A stretch of DNA of 64,000 bases. Origin: Burkholderiales bacterium Ga0077544 (GTDB taxonomy: Bacteria; Pseudomonadota; Gammaproteobacteria; Burkholderiales; Burkholderiaceae_D). Made by a program: the position numbers and the translations under genes. Location of the stretch: the NCBI GenBank assembly GCA_001464355.1, contig LNEU01000015.1, positions 277,098 through 341,097 of the forward strand, in the 5' to 3' direction. The notes under the pieces are model-generated. The model saw only the letters and a list, made by a program, of their open reading frames with translations. It had not been told where the DNA came from and made no database searches. Shown here in pieces: positions 1-8,471 of this stretch; the stretch's first letter is position 1, and every line of letters starts with the position of its first letter.

Positions 1-723
1 GGCAAGTCGGTGCTGGCCGCGTCGCAAGAGGGCGGCTTCATGGGCGGCGCCGTCGGTGAAGTCCACGGTGCCAAACTGGTGGGGCTGCTCAAGCGCGCCG
101 TCATCGATCAGGTTGACGCTGTGATCCTGCTGCTGGAAACCGGCGGCGTGCGCTTGCATGAAGCCAACGCAGGTTTGATTGCGGTATCCGAAGTGATGCG
201 CGCGGTCCTCGATACACGAGCGGCTAATATTCCCGTGATTGTTTTAGTCGGTGGTGCCAACGGCTGCTTTGGCGGCATGGGGATTGTGGCTTGCTGTGCC
301 AATGCCATTCTGATGTCGGAAGAAGCGCGTCTGGCCATGTCAGGGCCGGAAGTCATAGAGACCACGCACGGTGTCGAAGAATTCGATTCGCGCGACCGCG
401 CGCTGGTATGGCGCACCACCGGCGGCAAGCATCGCTACTTGCTAGGCGATTGCGATGCGGTGCTGCCGGACGACATCAATGCTTTTCGCAAGGCCGCCGC
501 CGAGACCATGGCGCGCTATCAACAGAATTCTGCGGTACTTACACTGGATGAACTGGAAGCGGAACATGCGATGCTGAGCAAGCGCCTGCGCGATTTCGGC
601 AAACTTGGCGAGCCTATGGATATTTGGACGCGTCTCGGGATTGCCGAACCTGCATCGCTACCCATGCTGGAAGCCGATGCTTTCACGCAGCAGACAGCAG
701 GTTTTCGCGCGGGAGAACGATGA
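1..723 (+). CDS. mdcD: Malonate decarboxylase beta subunit, 5' end outside the window
   Basis: This is the carboxyltransferase-fold beta subunit of biotin-independent malonate decarboxylase. With MdcE it decarboxylates the malonyl thioester carried on the acyl carrier protein MdcC to acetyl-S-ACP plus CO2 in the cytoplasm. The reading frame is open from base 1, so the true start lies upstream; a GTG at 10 is only an internal codon. A crotonase-like glycine-rich loop (GGANGCFGGMG) precedes a segment of small residues typical of the family. The stop TGA overlaps the ATG of mdcE, indicating translational coupling. Assignment rests on the sequence and on the classical mdc order D-E-G-B-H that follows. 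MdcA and MdcC are expected just upstream. Confidence 0.9.
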   Translation, partial: GKSVLAASQEGGFMGGAVGEVHGAKLVGLLKRAVIDQVDAVILLLETGGVRLHEANAGLIAVSEVMRAVLDTRAANIPVIVLVGGANGCFGGMGIVACCANAILMSEEARLAMSGPEVIETTHGVEEFDSRDRALVWRTTGGKHRYLLGDCDAVLPDDINAFRKAAAETMARYQQNSAVLTLDELEAEHAMLSKRLRDFGKLGEPMDIWTRLGIAEPASLPMLEADAFTQQTAGFRAGER

Positions 724-1439
724 TGAAATGGCAGACACTCGCAAGCACCTTGTTTCCCGACGGTCATGACATAGTTGAAAAAGATAATTTTCTGCGTGGT
801 ACGGCGCAGGTTGGCGGACAGACCATCGCTATCATCGGCACCACGGGACACACCTCCATCGGTGTGGAAATCGCGCTGGCCCAGGCCGAGGCGATACTCG
901 CCACGATGCGGGATTTTCCTGCCCGCCCGCTGGTCATCCTGGTCGATACGCAAGGCCAGCGCCTGCGTCATCGCGATGAAATGCTGGGCATCAATCGCTA
1001 TATGGCGCATCTCGGCAAGTGCATAGACCTCGCGCGTCGCCATGGTCACCGCGTCATCGGCCTGGTCTACGATCAGGCCTTGTCCGGCGGCTTCATTACC
1101 AGCGGCTTGATGGCGGATGCGTGCTATGCGTTGCCGGATGCGGAAATCCGTGTCATGGGATTGCCGGCGATGGCACGCATCACCAAGGTTCCTGAAGAGA
1201 GATTGATAGATCTCGCCAAGTCGAATCCGGTCTTTGCGCCGGGCGCCGAAAATTATCTGAATATGGGCGGGCTGGAAGCGATCTGGCATGAGGACCTGGC
1301 GTCATGTGTGGCGCTTGCCTTGCAAACATCGGTATCAGCGGATCTTCGCAGTCAGCGAGGAATGGAAAGAGGCGGTCGCAAGATGGCCTATCCCGTTGCG
1401 CAAGCGGTACTGGGAGTCAACCATGTTTCAAAGACATAA
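720..1439 (+). CDS. mdcE: Malonate decarboxylase gamma subunit
   Basis: This is the second carboxyltransferase-type subunit, partner of MdcD in decarboxylating malonyl-S-ACP. The protein has 239 residues, usual for the family. The frame is open further upstream, but the ATG at 720 overlaps the mdcD stop (ATGA) and is followed at once by another ATG at 723, so translation most likely starts here by coupling. Recognisable segments are the GTTGHTSIG stretch near residue 40, a VDTQGQRLRH segment, and the DQALSGGFITSG oxyanion-loop region. The 3' end overlaps mdcG by 17 bases, so the genes form one tightly packed transcript. No truncation is seen. Confidence 0.88.
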   Translation: MMKWQTLASTLFPDGHDIVEKDNFLRGTAQVGGQTIAIIGTTGHTSIGVEIALAQAEAILATMRDFPARPLVILVDTQGQRLRHRDEMLGINRYMAHLGKCIDLARRHGHRVIGLVYDQALSGGFITSGLMADACYALPDAEIRVMGLPAMARITKVPEERLIDLAKSNPVFAPGAENYLNMGGLEAIWHEDLASCVALALQTSVSADLRSQRGMERGGRKMAYPVAQAVLGVNHVSKT

Positions 1440-2085
1440 CAGAGTCTGGCTTACTGCAGCAGGATGGAAGTTGGCACGCGCGGCAGCGTTGGCCGTGCAT
1501 GCAAAAGAATTAGCGCGCTGGGCTGAAAACGATTGGCCCGTGATTGTGCGCAGAAGCGAATCGGATATTCCACCCAATATGCTTTGCCTTGGGCTTGCCG
1601 CACCACCAGATCCGCACACAGGCATGAAGACACGAATTCCGTTTCTGGTGCCGAGTGAGCACATCGTGCGGCACGATGTACCGCTGGCCATCATCAGTGC
1701 AGAAAAGGCCTTGCCTGCCAAGTGGCAAAAGGATTTTGCCGACCTGGTGGAGAAGGTAACCGCGATCGGTCTTGAATTTCGTGTGTACGGTTCAGCGGCG
1801 ATGCAGGCCATTACCGGGCTGTCTTATCTAACGCCTTCTTCGGATATTGATTTGCTGTTCTTTCCGCAGACGAAAGATCAGCTGCTGGCAGGCAGCGCGC
1901 TGCTGACTAGCTACGCAGCGAAATTGCCGCTGGACGGTGAAATCGTTTTTCCATCCGGCAGTGCAGTGGCATGGAAGGAATGGGTACAGGCGGAGAGTCA
2001 TCCCAGTCAGCCGCGCGTGCTGACCAAGAGCATGTTCAATCCAAGACTGGTGCGTGTCGCGGATTTGCAAGTAGAGCTGGAGTGA
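1423..2085 (+). CDS. mdcG: Phosphoribosyl-dephospho-CoA transferase (holo-ACP synthase for malonate decarboxylase)
   Basis: MdcG attaches the 2'-(5''-triphosphoribosyl)-3'-dephospho-CoA prosthetic group, made by MdcB, to a serine of the ACP subunit MdcC. The ATG at 1423 is chosen because it lies inside the end of mdcE and gives 220 residues, close to family size; the longer upstream frame reads through mdcE. The nucleotidyltransferase signature is visible: a YGSAAMQAITG segment followed by a DIDLLF acidic motif that would bind metal. The C-terminal KSMFNPRLV region is also family-like. The gene sits between mdcE and mdcB, as in other mdc operons. Confidence 0.88.
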   Translation: MFQRHNRVWLTAAGWKLARAAALAVHAKELARWAENDWPVIVRRSESDIPPNMLCLGLAAPPDPHTGMKTRIPFLVPSEHIVRHDVPLAIISAEKALPAKWQKDFADLVEKVTAIGLEFRVYGSAAMQAITGLSYLTPSSDIDLLFFPQTKDQLLAGSALLTSYAAKLPLDGEIVFPSGSAVAWKEWVQAESHPSQPRVLTKSMFNPRLVRVADLQVELE

Positions 2086-2090
2086 TCGTC

Positions 2091-3023
2091 GTGAAACAAC
2101 AAATACCGGTTTCATGTCTGTCTGCTGCACACGCGTCCTCACTAGCGCATGGATATACCAGAACAGCGCGGCAAGCACACGCATTGCGCGCCGCATGTCT
2201 GCAAATCGCTATCGTGGCCATCAGAAGCCTGCATGTCGAGATCGTACTATTCCCTAAGCCCGGCCTGGTGTCGCTTGTCGATAACGGCAGTCATGCAGAT
2301 ATGAACGCCGCGCTCTTCATGCGCAGCCTGTTTTCGCTGCGCCACTATTTTATAAGCATGGCGCATGCGGGTGCGCGCGATATGGTATTCGGTGAGTTGA
2401 GAGTGCTGGGCATGCACGCGGAACAGCGGATGCTGGCTGCGACGCAGGGCGTCAATACGCATCGCGGTGCGATTTTTGCATTGGGCATGTTGTGCGCTGC
2501 CGTCGGCTACTGTCATGCGCATGCAAGGTCCTTGTCGGCAGAGAATATTCGCCAGACATTAATGGAGCAATGGGGCAATGCGCTGAAAATGCATTCAATC
2601 CCATCATCGCCATCGCCATCGAATGGCCTGCGCGTGGCTCACCTGTATGCAGTGGGAGGTGCGCGCGAAGAAGCGGCCAAAGGATTCCCTGCCGTATTCG
2701 AGATTGGCTTGCCGCAGATATTGAAATCGCTGGGGCGGAATGCCACACCTTCGATGGCACAGATCGATGCACTTTTTGCGTTGATGGCTTACATGACGGA
2801 TACGAATATTTATCATCGTGGTGGTGCCGGTGGTGCCATGCTGGTAAAACTGACTGCGCAGGCATTTATCGCACAAGGCGGCACCGCTGCGCCAGAATGG
2901 CAAGATACGGCATGCGCTTGCCATCGACTGTTCGTCAGCCGACATCTATCACCTGGTGGCGCTGCTGATATGCTGGCGGCCAGCTGGTTTGTTTTCCAGA
3001 TTAGCGCATCGCACACACGATAG
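2091..3023 (+). CDS. mdcB: Triphosphoribosyl-dephospho-CoA synthase
   Basis: This CitG/MdcB-family enzyme makes the malonate decarboxylase prosthetic-group precursor from dephospho-CoA and ATP, releasing adenine. The GTG at 2091 is preferred because a GGAG sequence lies about nine bases upstream at the end of mdcG; a GTG at 2082 is an alternative. The resulting 310 residues fit the family. The diagnostic KPGLVSLVDNGSHADM motif is present, as is a late HRGGAGG motif. The codons for the first 30 residues are less conserved-looking and may be a variable N-terminus. It is separated from mdcG by 5 bases and from mdcH by 38 bases. Confidence 0.9.
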   Translation: MKQQIPVSCLSAAHASSLAHGYTRTARQAHALRAACLQIAIVAIRSLHVEIVLFPKPGLVSLVDNGSHADMNAALFMRSLFSLRHYFISMAHAGARDMVFGELRVLGMHAEQRMLAATQGVNTHRGAIFALGMLCAAVGYCHAHARSLSAENIRQTLMEQWGNALKMHSIPSSPSPSNGLRVAHLYAVGGAREEAAKGFPAVFEIGLPQILKSLGRNATPSMAQIDALFALMAYMTDTNIYHRGGAGGAMLVKLTAQAFIAQGGTAAPEWQDTACACHRLFVSRHLSPGGAADMLAASWFVFQISASHTR

Positions 3024-3061
3024 ACTTAACAAGATTGACTGAGCAATTCAACAGGAACGGA

Positions 3062-3997
3062 ATGACAAATCGGATTGCCATTTTGTGTTCGGGGCAGGCA
3101 GGCCAGCACGCTGGCATGTTCGATCTGATACGCGAAGATGATCACGCCAACCGCTTGCTGCAGGCATGGCCGCTGGAAGAGTTGTGCGCGTATCCATTGC
3201 ATGAAATTTTATCTAGCGAGCGCCTGCTGTTTGCCAATCCGATTGCGCAACCGCTGGTAGTTGCCGCGCAGTTAGCGACATGGGAAATCATTCGGGGCCT
3301 GATCAGCAAGCCGGTCATCACTGCCGGTTACAGCATAGGCGAACTGGCGTCTTGGTCGGTGGCGGGTGCGATTGTGCCAGACCAGGCGATCCGGCTCGCT
3401 GCCGTGCGTGCACAACTGTTGCAGGCATGTATAGAGCCGGGACAGCCGCAACTGATGCTGGCGATTTCACTTTCGCATGCGGTGACGCAGATGGCCGACA
3501 TCGCGTCTCTGTTGCATGCGCATGGTTTTTACATTGCGATTGAAGTAGCTGAAGATGCCGTCATTGCCGGTGGTTTGCTGACCCATGCAGACGCGCTGGA
3601 AAATGCAGTAACCGCGGCCGGCGGCAAGGTGACGCGCCTGCCGATAGAGATTGCATCGCACACGCCCTGGATGAAGGCTGCCGTGCCTCTGTTTGAAAAG
3701 GCAGTGAAGGAAAGCGGTATAAGTACACCGCGTTTTCCGGTGCTGGCGGGTATTTCCGGCATACGCCTGCATGACAAAGACGCCGCCGCATCGGCGTTGT
3801 CGCGTCAACTGGCCGAAACAATTCGCTGGCAGGCCGTGATGGATAGCGTGCATGAGGCTGGTGCCACGATGACCATAGAACTGGGGCCGGGCGCTGCGCT
3901 TTCCAAAATGTTGAAAAGCCGTTATCCGCATATGCAATGCCGCTCTGTTTCGGAATTCAAGTCGCTGTCAGGCTTGAAAAAATGGTTGCAGCAATGA
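3062..3997 (+). CDS. mdcH: Malonyl-CoA:ACP transacylase of malonate decarboxylase
   Basis: MdcH loads malonate from malonyl-CoA onto the ACP subunit to start the decarboxylation cycle. The ATG at 3062 follows an AGGAACGG ribosome-binding sequence and gives 311 residues; an in-frame TTG at 3035 is less likely. The FabD-type fold is supported by an N-terminal LCSGQAGQ segment, the nucleophile elbow GYSIGE with its active-site serine, and a SHTPWM segment carrying the expected catalytic histidine. It is the last mdc gene visible; no mdcL/mdcM or madLM transporter follows. A tandem-repeat region and then an oppositely directed gene end the operon. Confidence 0.9.
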   Translation: MTNRIAILCSGQAGQHAGMFDLIREDDHANRLLQAWPLEELCAYPLHEILSSERLLFANPIAQPLVVAAQLATWEIIRGLISKPVITAGYSIGELASWSVAGAIVPDQAIRLAAVRAQLLQACIEPGQPQLMLAISLSHAVTQMADIASLLHAHGFYIAIEVAEDAVIAGGLLTHADALENAVTAAGGKVTRLPIEIASHTPWMKAAVPLFEKAVKESGISTPRFPVLAGISGIRLHDKDAAASALSRQLAETIRWQAVMDSVHEAGATMTIELGPGAALSKMLKSRYPHMQCRSVSEFKSLSGLKKWLQQ

Positions 3998-4046
3998 GAC
4001 GAATAATCCATATGCAGATAGCCGGACTTCAGACTTATTCATCCAG

Positions 4047-4124
4047 ACTTGTTACTCCCGCTGGTTAACACAGCTTGCAAACTCCGCTTGTTAACACTGC
4101 TTGTTAACACTGCTTGTTACAGCA
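4047..4124. repeat. Degenerate 13-bp tandem repeat, six units
   Basis: Six consecutive 13-bp units run without a gap between mdcH and the convergent nucleotidase gene. The best unit, GCTTGTTAACACT, occurs exactly at 4086-4098 and 4099-4111. Units at 4047, 4060, 4073 and 4112 are diverged (for example ACTTGTTACTCCC and GCTGGTTAACACA). GTTAAC palindromes recur inside the units. No terminator hairpin is obvious. The array could be a small variable-number repeat or simply slippage-derived sequence. Confidence 0.8.
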
Positions 4125-4158
4125 AACTTCGTATGCAGAATACTTTGCTCAGCCGAGA

Positions 4159-5937
4159 TCAATCGATGCGCTTAATCCTGTTGGTTGCAGGCGGTTTGAT
4201 CGGCGAGTAATGACGCAGATAGGTTTCCAGCGCATCGATATCGAGCTCGCCGCCGGAGATCTGTCCACCCTGATTGAACAGACTGAAGCGGTCGCCGCCG
4301 TTGGCGAGGTAATTGTTGATGGTTACGCGGTAAATCTCCCCGGCGATAATCGGAGCACCATGCAGACGCATGGCGCTGACACGCGAACCGGCAGGCTTTT
4401 GCAGATTGTAGGTATAGCTGAATCCTGCCGATGGAAACAATACGCGCGGATTGTCATTCGTATTGGCATGTCGCTTGAATTGTTGTTCCAGCAAACGGCG
4501 TAGTTGCGCCCCGCTAAAACTCTTCACCACCAGATTGTTGCCGAAAGGTTGAACGCTGAATATCTGGCCATAGCTGATCTCGCCACCGCCATACGGCACA
4601 TGCAAATCAGCGCGTACGCCGCCGGGATTCATCAAGGCGATCTGCGCGCGGCCATGTTCTGCAGATTGGGTCGCAGCTAATTGCGCATCGGCGATCAGAT
4701 TGCCGAGCTGGCTTTCGCCCGATGCCACTTGTCGGCGCGATAGCGAGGTCGTTAATTTGCCGACTATCCGTTTGCTCAGTGACGCTGACGCGTCCGCATA
4801 ACGGCTGACAATCGCATCGACCTCGGAGTCTTTCACAAAGCGTGGATAGTCTGCCGACGGCTGGACCATGATGCCAGCGTGATTGATGAACGCGTCTCCC
4901 TGCACGATGACATTATTCGCGGATTTGGAAACAACCTTGTGGGTGCGAGGATCGATCATCAGCTTGATGTCGGTGACCAAGGTGCCGTATTGCCCTGCAC
5001 TGGTCAGCAAGAACGGTTTGCCCGGATTGCGTTTGCCGTAGTCGCAGATATAGGCGCGGTGGGTATGGCCGGAAACAACAACGTCGATACCCGGATCGAG
5101 TCGCTCCAGTATCGGCACGATAGCGCCGCTCAGGCTGGGACAGGAATCATCGGGAGTGCCGTCGGTCTTTCCTCCTTCATGGATGACGAGCACGATGGCA
5201 GCTACACCTTGCGCTTTCAATTCTGGAACCAACGCGTTCGCGGTGCGTGCTTCGTCGGCGAAGATCAGGCCGGCGACACCAGCAGGCGTGACAATGTGCG
5301 GCGTGTTTTTCAGCGTCAATCCGATGAATCCGATTTTCACTTGCTGCTTGCCGCTACCAAACGATTTGATACCCGTCGCAGGGAACAAGGTCTTGCCATC
5401 TGACTGGTAGGTGTTGGCAGCCAGAAAACCAAAATTGGCACCGGTGAATGGTTTGCTGAGAGCACATGGTTCGCGCGCCGTGAACTTGGCACAACCGCCA
5501 TTCTGCATACGCAATAGCTCCGCATAACCCTTGTCGAACTCGTGATTACCCACGGCGTTGAAGTCGATGCCGAATGCATTGACTGCTTCAATCGTGGGTT
5601 CGTCGAGGAATAATGCGGATACCAGTGGTGATGCACCGATCATGTCGCCAGCAGACACAACTGCGTGATAGGGATGCGCTTGTTTCAGCGATTTGATGGC
5701 GCTACCCAGATAAGCCGCGCCGCCGGCCGGGACGTGGCTGCCGGCACTGTTGGGAGCAGGAATAGATAAACGTGGAGCTTCCAGATGGCCGTGCAAATCG
5801 TTGAAGGCAATGATCTTTACTTCTACATTGCCTTCACCCTTCACAGCGGCTATCGCATTACCGGTTTTTTCCGCCAAGGCGCTGCCTGCCATAAAGCAGG
5901 CAGACAAGGCTAGCAGAATTCTGCCAGTCTGCAGCAT
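4159..5937 (-). CDS. Periplasmic 5'-nucleotidase / cyclic phosphodiesterase (UshA-type metallophosphoesterase)
   Basis: A 592-residue exported phosphoesterase likely to hydrolyse nucleotides, UDP-sugars or 2',3'-cyclic nucleotides in the periplasm. Residues 1-22 form a signal peptide ending in SALA. The N-terminal metallophosphoesterase domain carries the metal ligands FNDLHGHL, GDMIGASP, GNHEFDKG and, near residue 290, GHTHRA. The C-terminal half is a 5'-nucleotidase substrate domain with the NPGGVR and NNYLANGGD segments. Length is close to E. coli UshA. The gene stands at the end of a leftward group with DUF1993 upstream; the spacing of 32 bases leaves a shared transcript possible. Substrate specificity cannot be told from sequence alone. 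Confidence 0.85.
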   Translation of the reverse strand: MLQTGRILLALSACFMAGSALAEKTGNAIAAVKGEGNVEVKIIAFNDLHGHLEAPRLSIPAPNSAGSHVPAGGAAYLGSAIKSLKQAHPYHAVVSAGDMIGASPLVSALFLDEPTIEAVNAFGIDFNAVGNHEFDKGYAELLRMQNGGCAKFTAREPCALSKPFTGANFGFLAANTYQSDGKTLFPATGIKSFGSGKQQVKIGFIGLTLKNTPHIVTPAGVAGLIFADEARTANALVPELKAQGVAAIVLVIHEGGKTDGTPDDSCPSLSGAIVPILERLDPGIDVVVSGHTHRAYICDYGKRNPGKPFLLTSAGQYGTLVTDIKLMIDPRTHKVVSKSANNVIVQGDAFINHAGIMVQPSADYPRFVKDSEVDAIVSRYADASASLSKRIVGKLTTSLSRRQVASGESQLGNLIADAQLAATQSAEHGRAQIALMNPGGVRADLHVPYGGGEISYGQIFSVQPFGNNLVVKSFSGAQLRRLLEQQFKRHANTNDNPRVLFPSAGFSYTYNLQKPAGSRVSAMRLHGAPIIAGEIYRVTINNYLANGGDRFSLFNQGGQISGGELDIDALETYLRHYSPIKPPATNRIKRID

Positions 5938-5969
5938 CGATCAGGCTGCGAGGTTTATCACTGCAGCAA

Positions 5970-6482
5970 TCAAGGATTGCCCATGTAATCACGCTTGCCG
6001 ATTTCAATGCCGTTATGACGCAGGATGGCGTAAGTCGTCGTGACATGGAAAAAGAATTGCGGCAAACCGAAATGCAGCAGATAGTCCTGGCCGTTGAATT
6101 TTCGTTCTTTCGGCGTACCTGGACGCAGAACGATGTCGCGTGCTTCCTGACCGTTGATTTTGTCTGCTGGAATACCGTCGATAAACGCGACAGTGTCGGC
6201 CAGCATCGCGCGCAGATCGGCAAACGTAGTGGCCAGGCTGTCATCGACTTTTGGTACATCCAGGCCAGCCAGGCGGGCTGATACGCCGCGTGCGAAATCA
6301 CCGGCGATTTGTACCTGGCGAATCAATGGGAACATATCCGGGAACAGGCGGGCTTGCAGATAGGCATTCGGGTCTATGCTTTTTGCTGTCGCATGTTCTT
6401 CGGCTTTGCTCAGCAGAGCGCTGAGGCTGTTGAGCATTTGCTTGAAAACGGGGACGGACGCGGCGTGCAGAGAAATGTTCAT
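5970..6482 (-). CDS. DUF1993 family protein
   Basis: A cytoplasmic protein of 170 residues resembling the DUF1993 family, which belongs to the DinB-like four-helix group and has no established function. The N-terminus (SLHAASVPVFKQMLNSL) and the C-terminal segment FHVTTTYAILRHNG are family-typical, and predicted helices run through the whole length. An AAGGA sequence lies just upstream of the ATG. No signal peptide or membrane segment is visible. It is followed on the same strand by the UshA-type gene; a functional link is not evident. Confidence 0.75.
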   Translation of the reverse strand: MNISLHAASVPVFKQMLNSLSALLSKAEEHATAKSIDPNAYLQARLFPDMFPLIRQVQIAGDFARGVSARLAGLDVPKVDDSLATTFADLRAMLADTVAFIDGIPADKINGQEARDIVLRPGTPKERKFNGQDYLLHFGLPQFFFHVTTTYAILRHNGIEIGKRDYMGNP

Positions 6483-6685
6483 TAAATATCCTTGATGAAG
6501 AGTGTGACGAAGAGTTTGGCGAAGTAAGCAGGCGAATGGCCGATAATGCGTGCTGCGATTATAGGCAGGAAATCGCAGACGCGTTGGACGTACACTTAAA
6601 ATGTATAGACGTCCGCCTTTGATGCATTGATTCCCTTGCGCATCGCGCAGCAGCTGTCAAATACAGGCCGCCTCCCACTGTATGT

Positions 6686-7333
6686 CTATTGATGGTGCTT
6701 TGTTTGCGGATCATAGGCGCCGATTTGTTCAACAAAACCATCGAAGGCCGTCAGCAACGGCAGGTATTTTTCAGTTTCATTTTCCACTTGCATCAGCGCG
6801 TAGCAGGTCGCTTCATAGCTTGAGAGCTGGTCGGGCTTGCGCGCCTTGCGTATTCGGTAATGCGAAGCAGGCGGATCGCTTAAGGGGAGACGTGGTAGCT
6901 GCTGCAGCAAAGGATTGGAGTAAAGCATTTTTCGGCTCTTGCGCCAAGTACCGTCGAGCACAATCAAACGATACTGAATGGTTGCGCTGCTTGCCGGCTG
7001 GATAAATGTCTGTGATTTTTCGATGCGTCCATCTTCAGATGTATCTGGATACAAGAGTAGCGGCTGGATTTTCTTTCCACTATCACTGTTGTCGAAAGGC
7101 GCATACAGCAATGCCTGCAGCTCTTCTTCAGAAAACGCTTCGCCTGTAATGAGCCGACTGCGTGGCAAACTCAAATGCAGCAGGCGTGCGCTGCCTTTCG
7201 GATTGGCTATCTCCAGCGGATGCTGCAAAAAGAGAACCTCTACCGCATGTTCTGTTGTTCTGATCCAGCGACAGATGCACGTGTTCTGTGGTCGCAGGCA
7301 TTGGTTACAGATGGCTCGTTTGATAGACGTCAT
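6686..7333 (-). CDS. DTW-domain tRNA-uridine aminocarboxypropyltransferase
   Basis: The protein of 215 residues belongs to the DTW family (TapT/YfiP type), which transfers the 3-amino-3-carboxypropyl group of SAM to a tRNA uridine (acp3U47 in E. coli). Diagnostic features are N-terminal cysteines CNQCLRPQNTCIC that would bind zinc, the family motif here as DGTWRKSRKM, and an SSYEA segment near residue 172. It starts 13 bases after the stop of the LysR-type gene on the same strand, so the two may be co-transcribed, although there is no obvious functional reason. Length is close to that of E. coli TapT. Confidence 0.85.
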   Translation of the reverse strand: MTSIKRAICNQCLRPQNTCICRWIRTTEHAVEVLFLQHPLEIANPKGSARLLHLSLPRSRLITGEAFSEEELQALLYAPFDNSDSGKKIQPLLLYPDTSEDGRIEKSQTFIQPASSATIQYRLIVLDGTWRKSRKMLYSNPLLQQLPRLPLSDPPASHYRIRKARKPDQLSSYEATCYALMQVENETEKYLPLLTAFDGFVEQIGAYDPQTKHHQ

Positions 7334-7346
7334 GGCGTGCTTTTAT

Positions 7347-8270
7347 TCAGAATGCCGAGAATCGCTTGGCCAGCTTCTCTTTGCGGAAATGCTCGACAAT
7401 GAAATCGACGAAGACGCGCGTTTTTGCAGGCAATAGTTTTTGTGCGGTGAAGTAGAGTGATAGCGTGCCTATATCGACGTACCAATCCGGCATGACGCGC
7501 ATTAGTTTTTTATTTTCCAGATAGTGCAACGCATTCGGCATTGAAATCAGCGCGATGCCCAATCCGAGTTGCGCTGCTTCACACGCCGCATCCGGATCGC
7601 TCATCGTCATGCGCGTACGCAGCAAGATCGGCATCTGTTCATTCGCATGATTGCGCAAAGGCCACGGACGGATACGCCCGGTTTGTGGCGAGCGGATCAG
7701 AATCCCATCGTGCTGTGACAAATCCTCCGGTACTTTTGGTATGGGTTTATCTGCAAAATAATTTGGTGCTGCGACAAGTACACCATGCGCAGGTGCCAGT
7801 GCGCGTGCAACCACTCCAGTCGGTAAATCGAAACCGCCACCAATCGCCGCATCGAATCCTTCTGCCACCATATCGACGCGCCGATTATCGAAATGCCAGT
7901 CCGGCACGATGGCAGGATAGCGTTGCAGGAAATCACTCAGCAAGGGAACGATATAGGTACGACCGAATCCTGTACCCATGCTGATCTTCAAGGTGCCTGC
8001 TGGCTGGCCGTCCGCGCTGGCCATATTCGCGACCGCCGATTGAATCGTCGCCAGACCACCACTGACTTCCGCCAGAAAGAGTTCACCGGCTTCGGTCAAT
8101 TTCAGGCTGCGCGTGCTGCGCTGGAACAGGCGCACGCCCAGGTTGGATTCCAGTTTCGCCACATTTTTACCCACCGCAGCTGATGTCAGGCTGAGGCGCC
8201 GTGCAGCTTCCGAGAAACTTCCTGCCTCGGCACTGCGGACAAAGCATTCGATACTGCTCATCGACTCCAT
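7347..8270 (-). CDS. LysR-type transcriptional regulator
   Basis: A regulator of 307 residues with an N-terminal winged helix-turn-helix (about residues 5-63, with AGSFSEAARRLSLTSAAVGK as the recognition region) and a periplasmic-binding-like effector domain. The start at 8270 is chosen because AGGGA lies just upstream; the frame is open for 28 more codons but those have no ribosome-binding site. The SxxAxG-type architecture (residues conserved with the YhcS/CrgA-like subgroup that regulate adjacent oxidoreductases) fits divergent control of the neighbouring SDR gene. The effector is unknown. Confidence 0.85.
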   Translation of the reverse strand: MESMSSIECFVRSAEAGSFSEAARRLSLTSAAVGKNVAKLESNLGVRLFQRSTRSLKLTEAGELFLAEVSGGLATIQSAVANMASADGQPAGTLKISMGTGFGRTYIVPLLSDFLQRYPAIVPDWHFDNRRVDMVAEGFDAAIGGGFDLPTGVVARALAPAHGVLVAAPNYFADKPIPKVPEDLSQHDGILIRSPQTGRIRPWPLRNHANEQMPILLRTRMTMSDPDAACEAAQLGLGIALISMPNALHYLENKKLMRVMPDWYVDIGTLSLYFTAQKLLPAKTRVFVDFIVEHFRKEKLAKRFSAF

Positions 8271-8302
8271 GACGATTCCCTCATGCCAATTTGAACGACT
8301 AT

Positions 8303-8348
8303 TTGAAACTTTTAGTTTCAATAGAATATAAGAATTACTATCTAGTAA
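8303..8348. promoter_or_regulatory. Two inverted repeats in the LysR/SDR divergent promoter
   Basis: TTGAAACT-TTT-AGTTTCAA (8303-8321) is a perfect 8-bp inverted repeat with a 3-bp spacer. TTACTA-TC-TAGTAA (8335-8348) is a second perfect one, 6 bp with a 2-bp spacer. Both lie between the divergent starts at 8270 and 8472, the usual place for LysR-type operators, in an AT-rich stretch that should also hold both promoters. Binding is inferred. Confidence 0.5.
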
Positions 8349-8471
8349 CAACATAATTGATGTCCGATACTGACTCCATCGTCACGCAATTCAAAGCAGT
8401 CCAGCTTGGCGAAATTTGTTAAGACGTTCAGCTTGCGTAGTGCAGCTAAATTAACCATACGGAGAATATTC

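Noticed and set aside
4047..4124. The 13-bp array as a CRISPR
   Set aside because: The units are adjacent with no spacers and far too short; no cas genes are in the window.
6586..6614. Inverted repeat GGACGT...ACGTCC between the DTW and DUF1993 genes
   Set aside because: The stem is interrupted and lacks a T-run; it may form a weak hairpin but supports no firm call.
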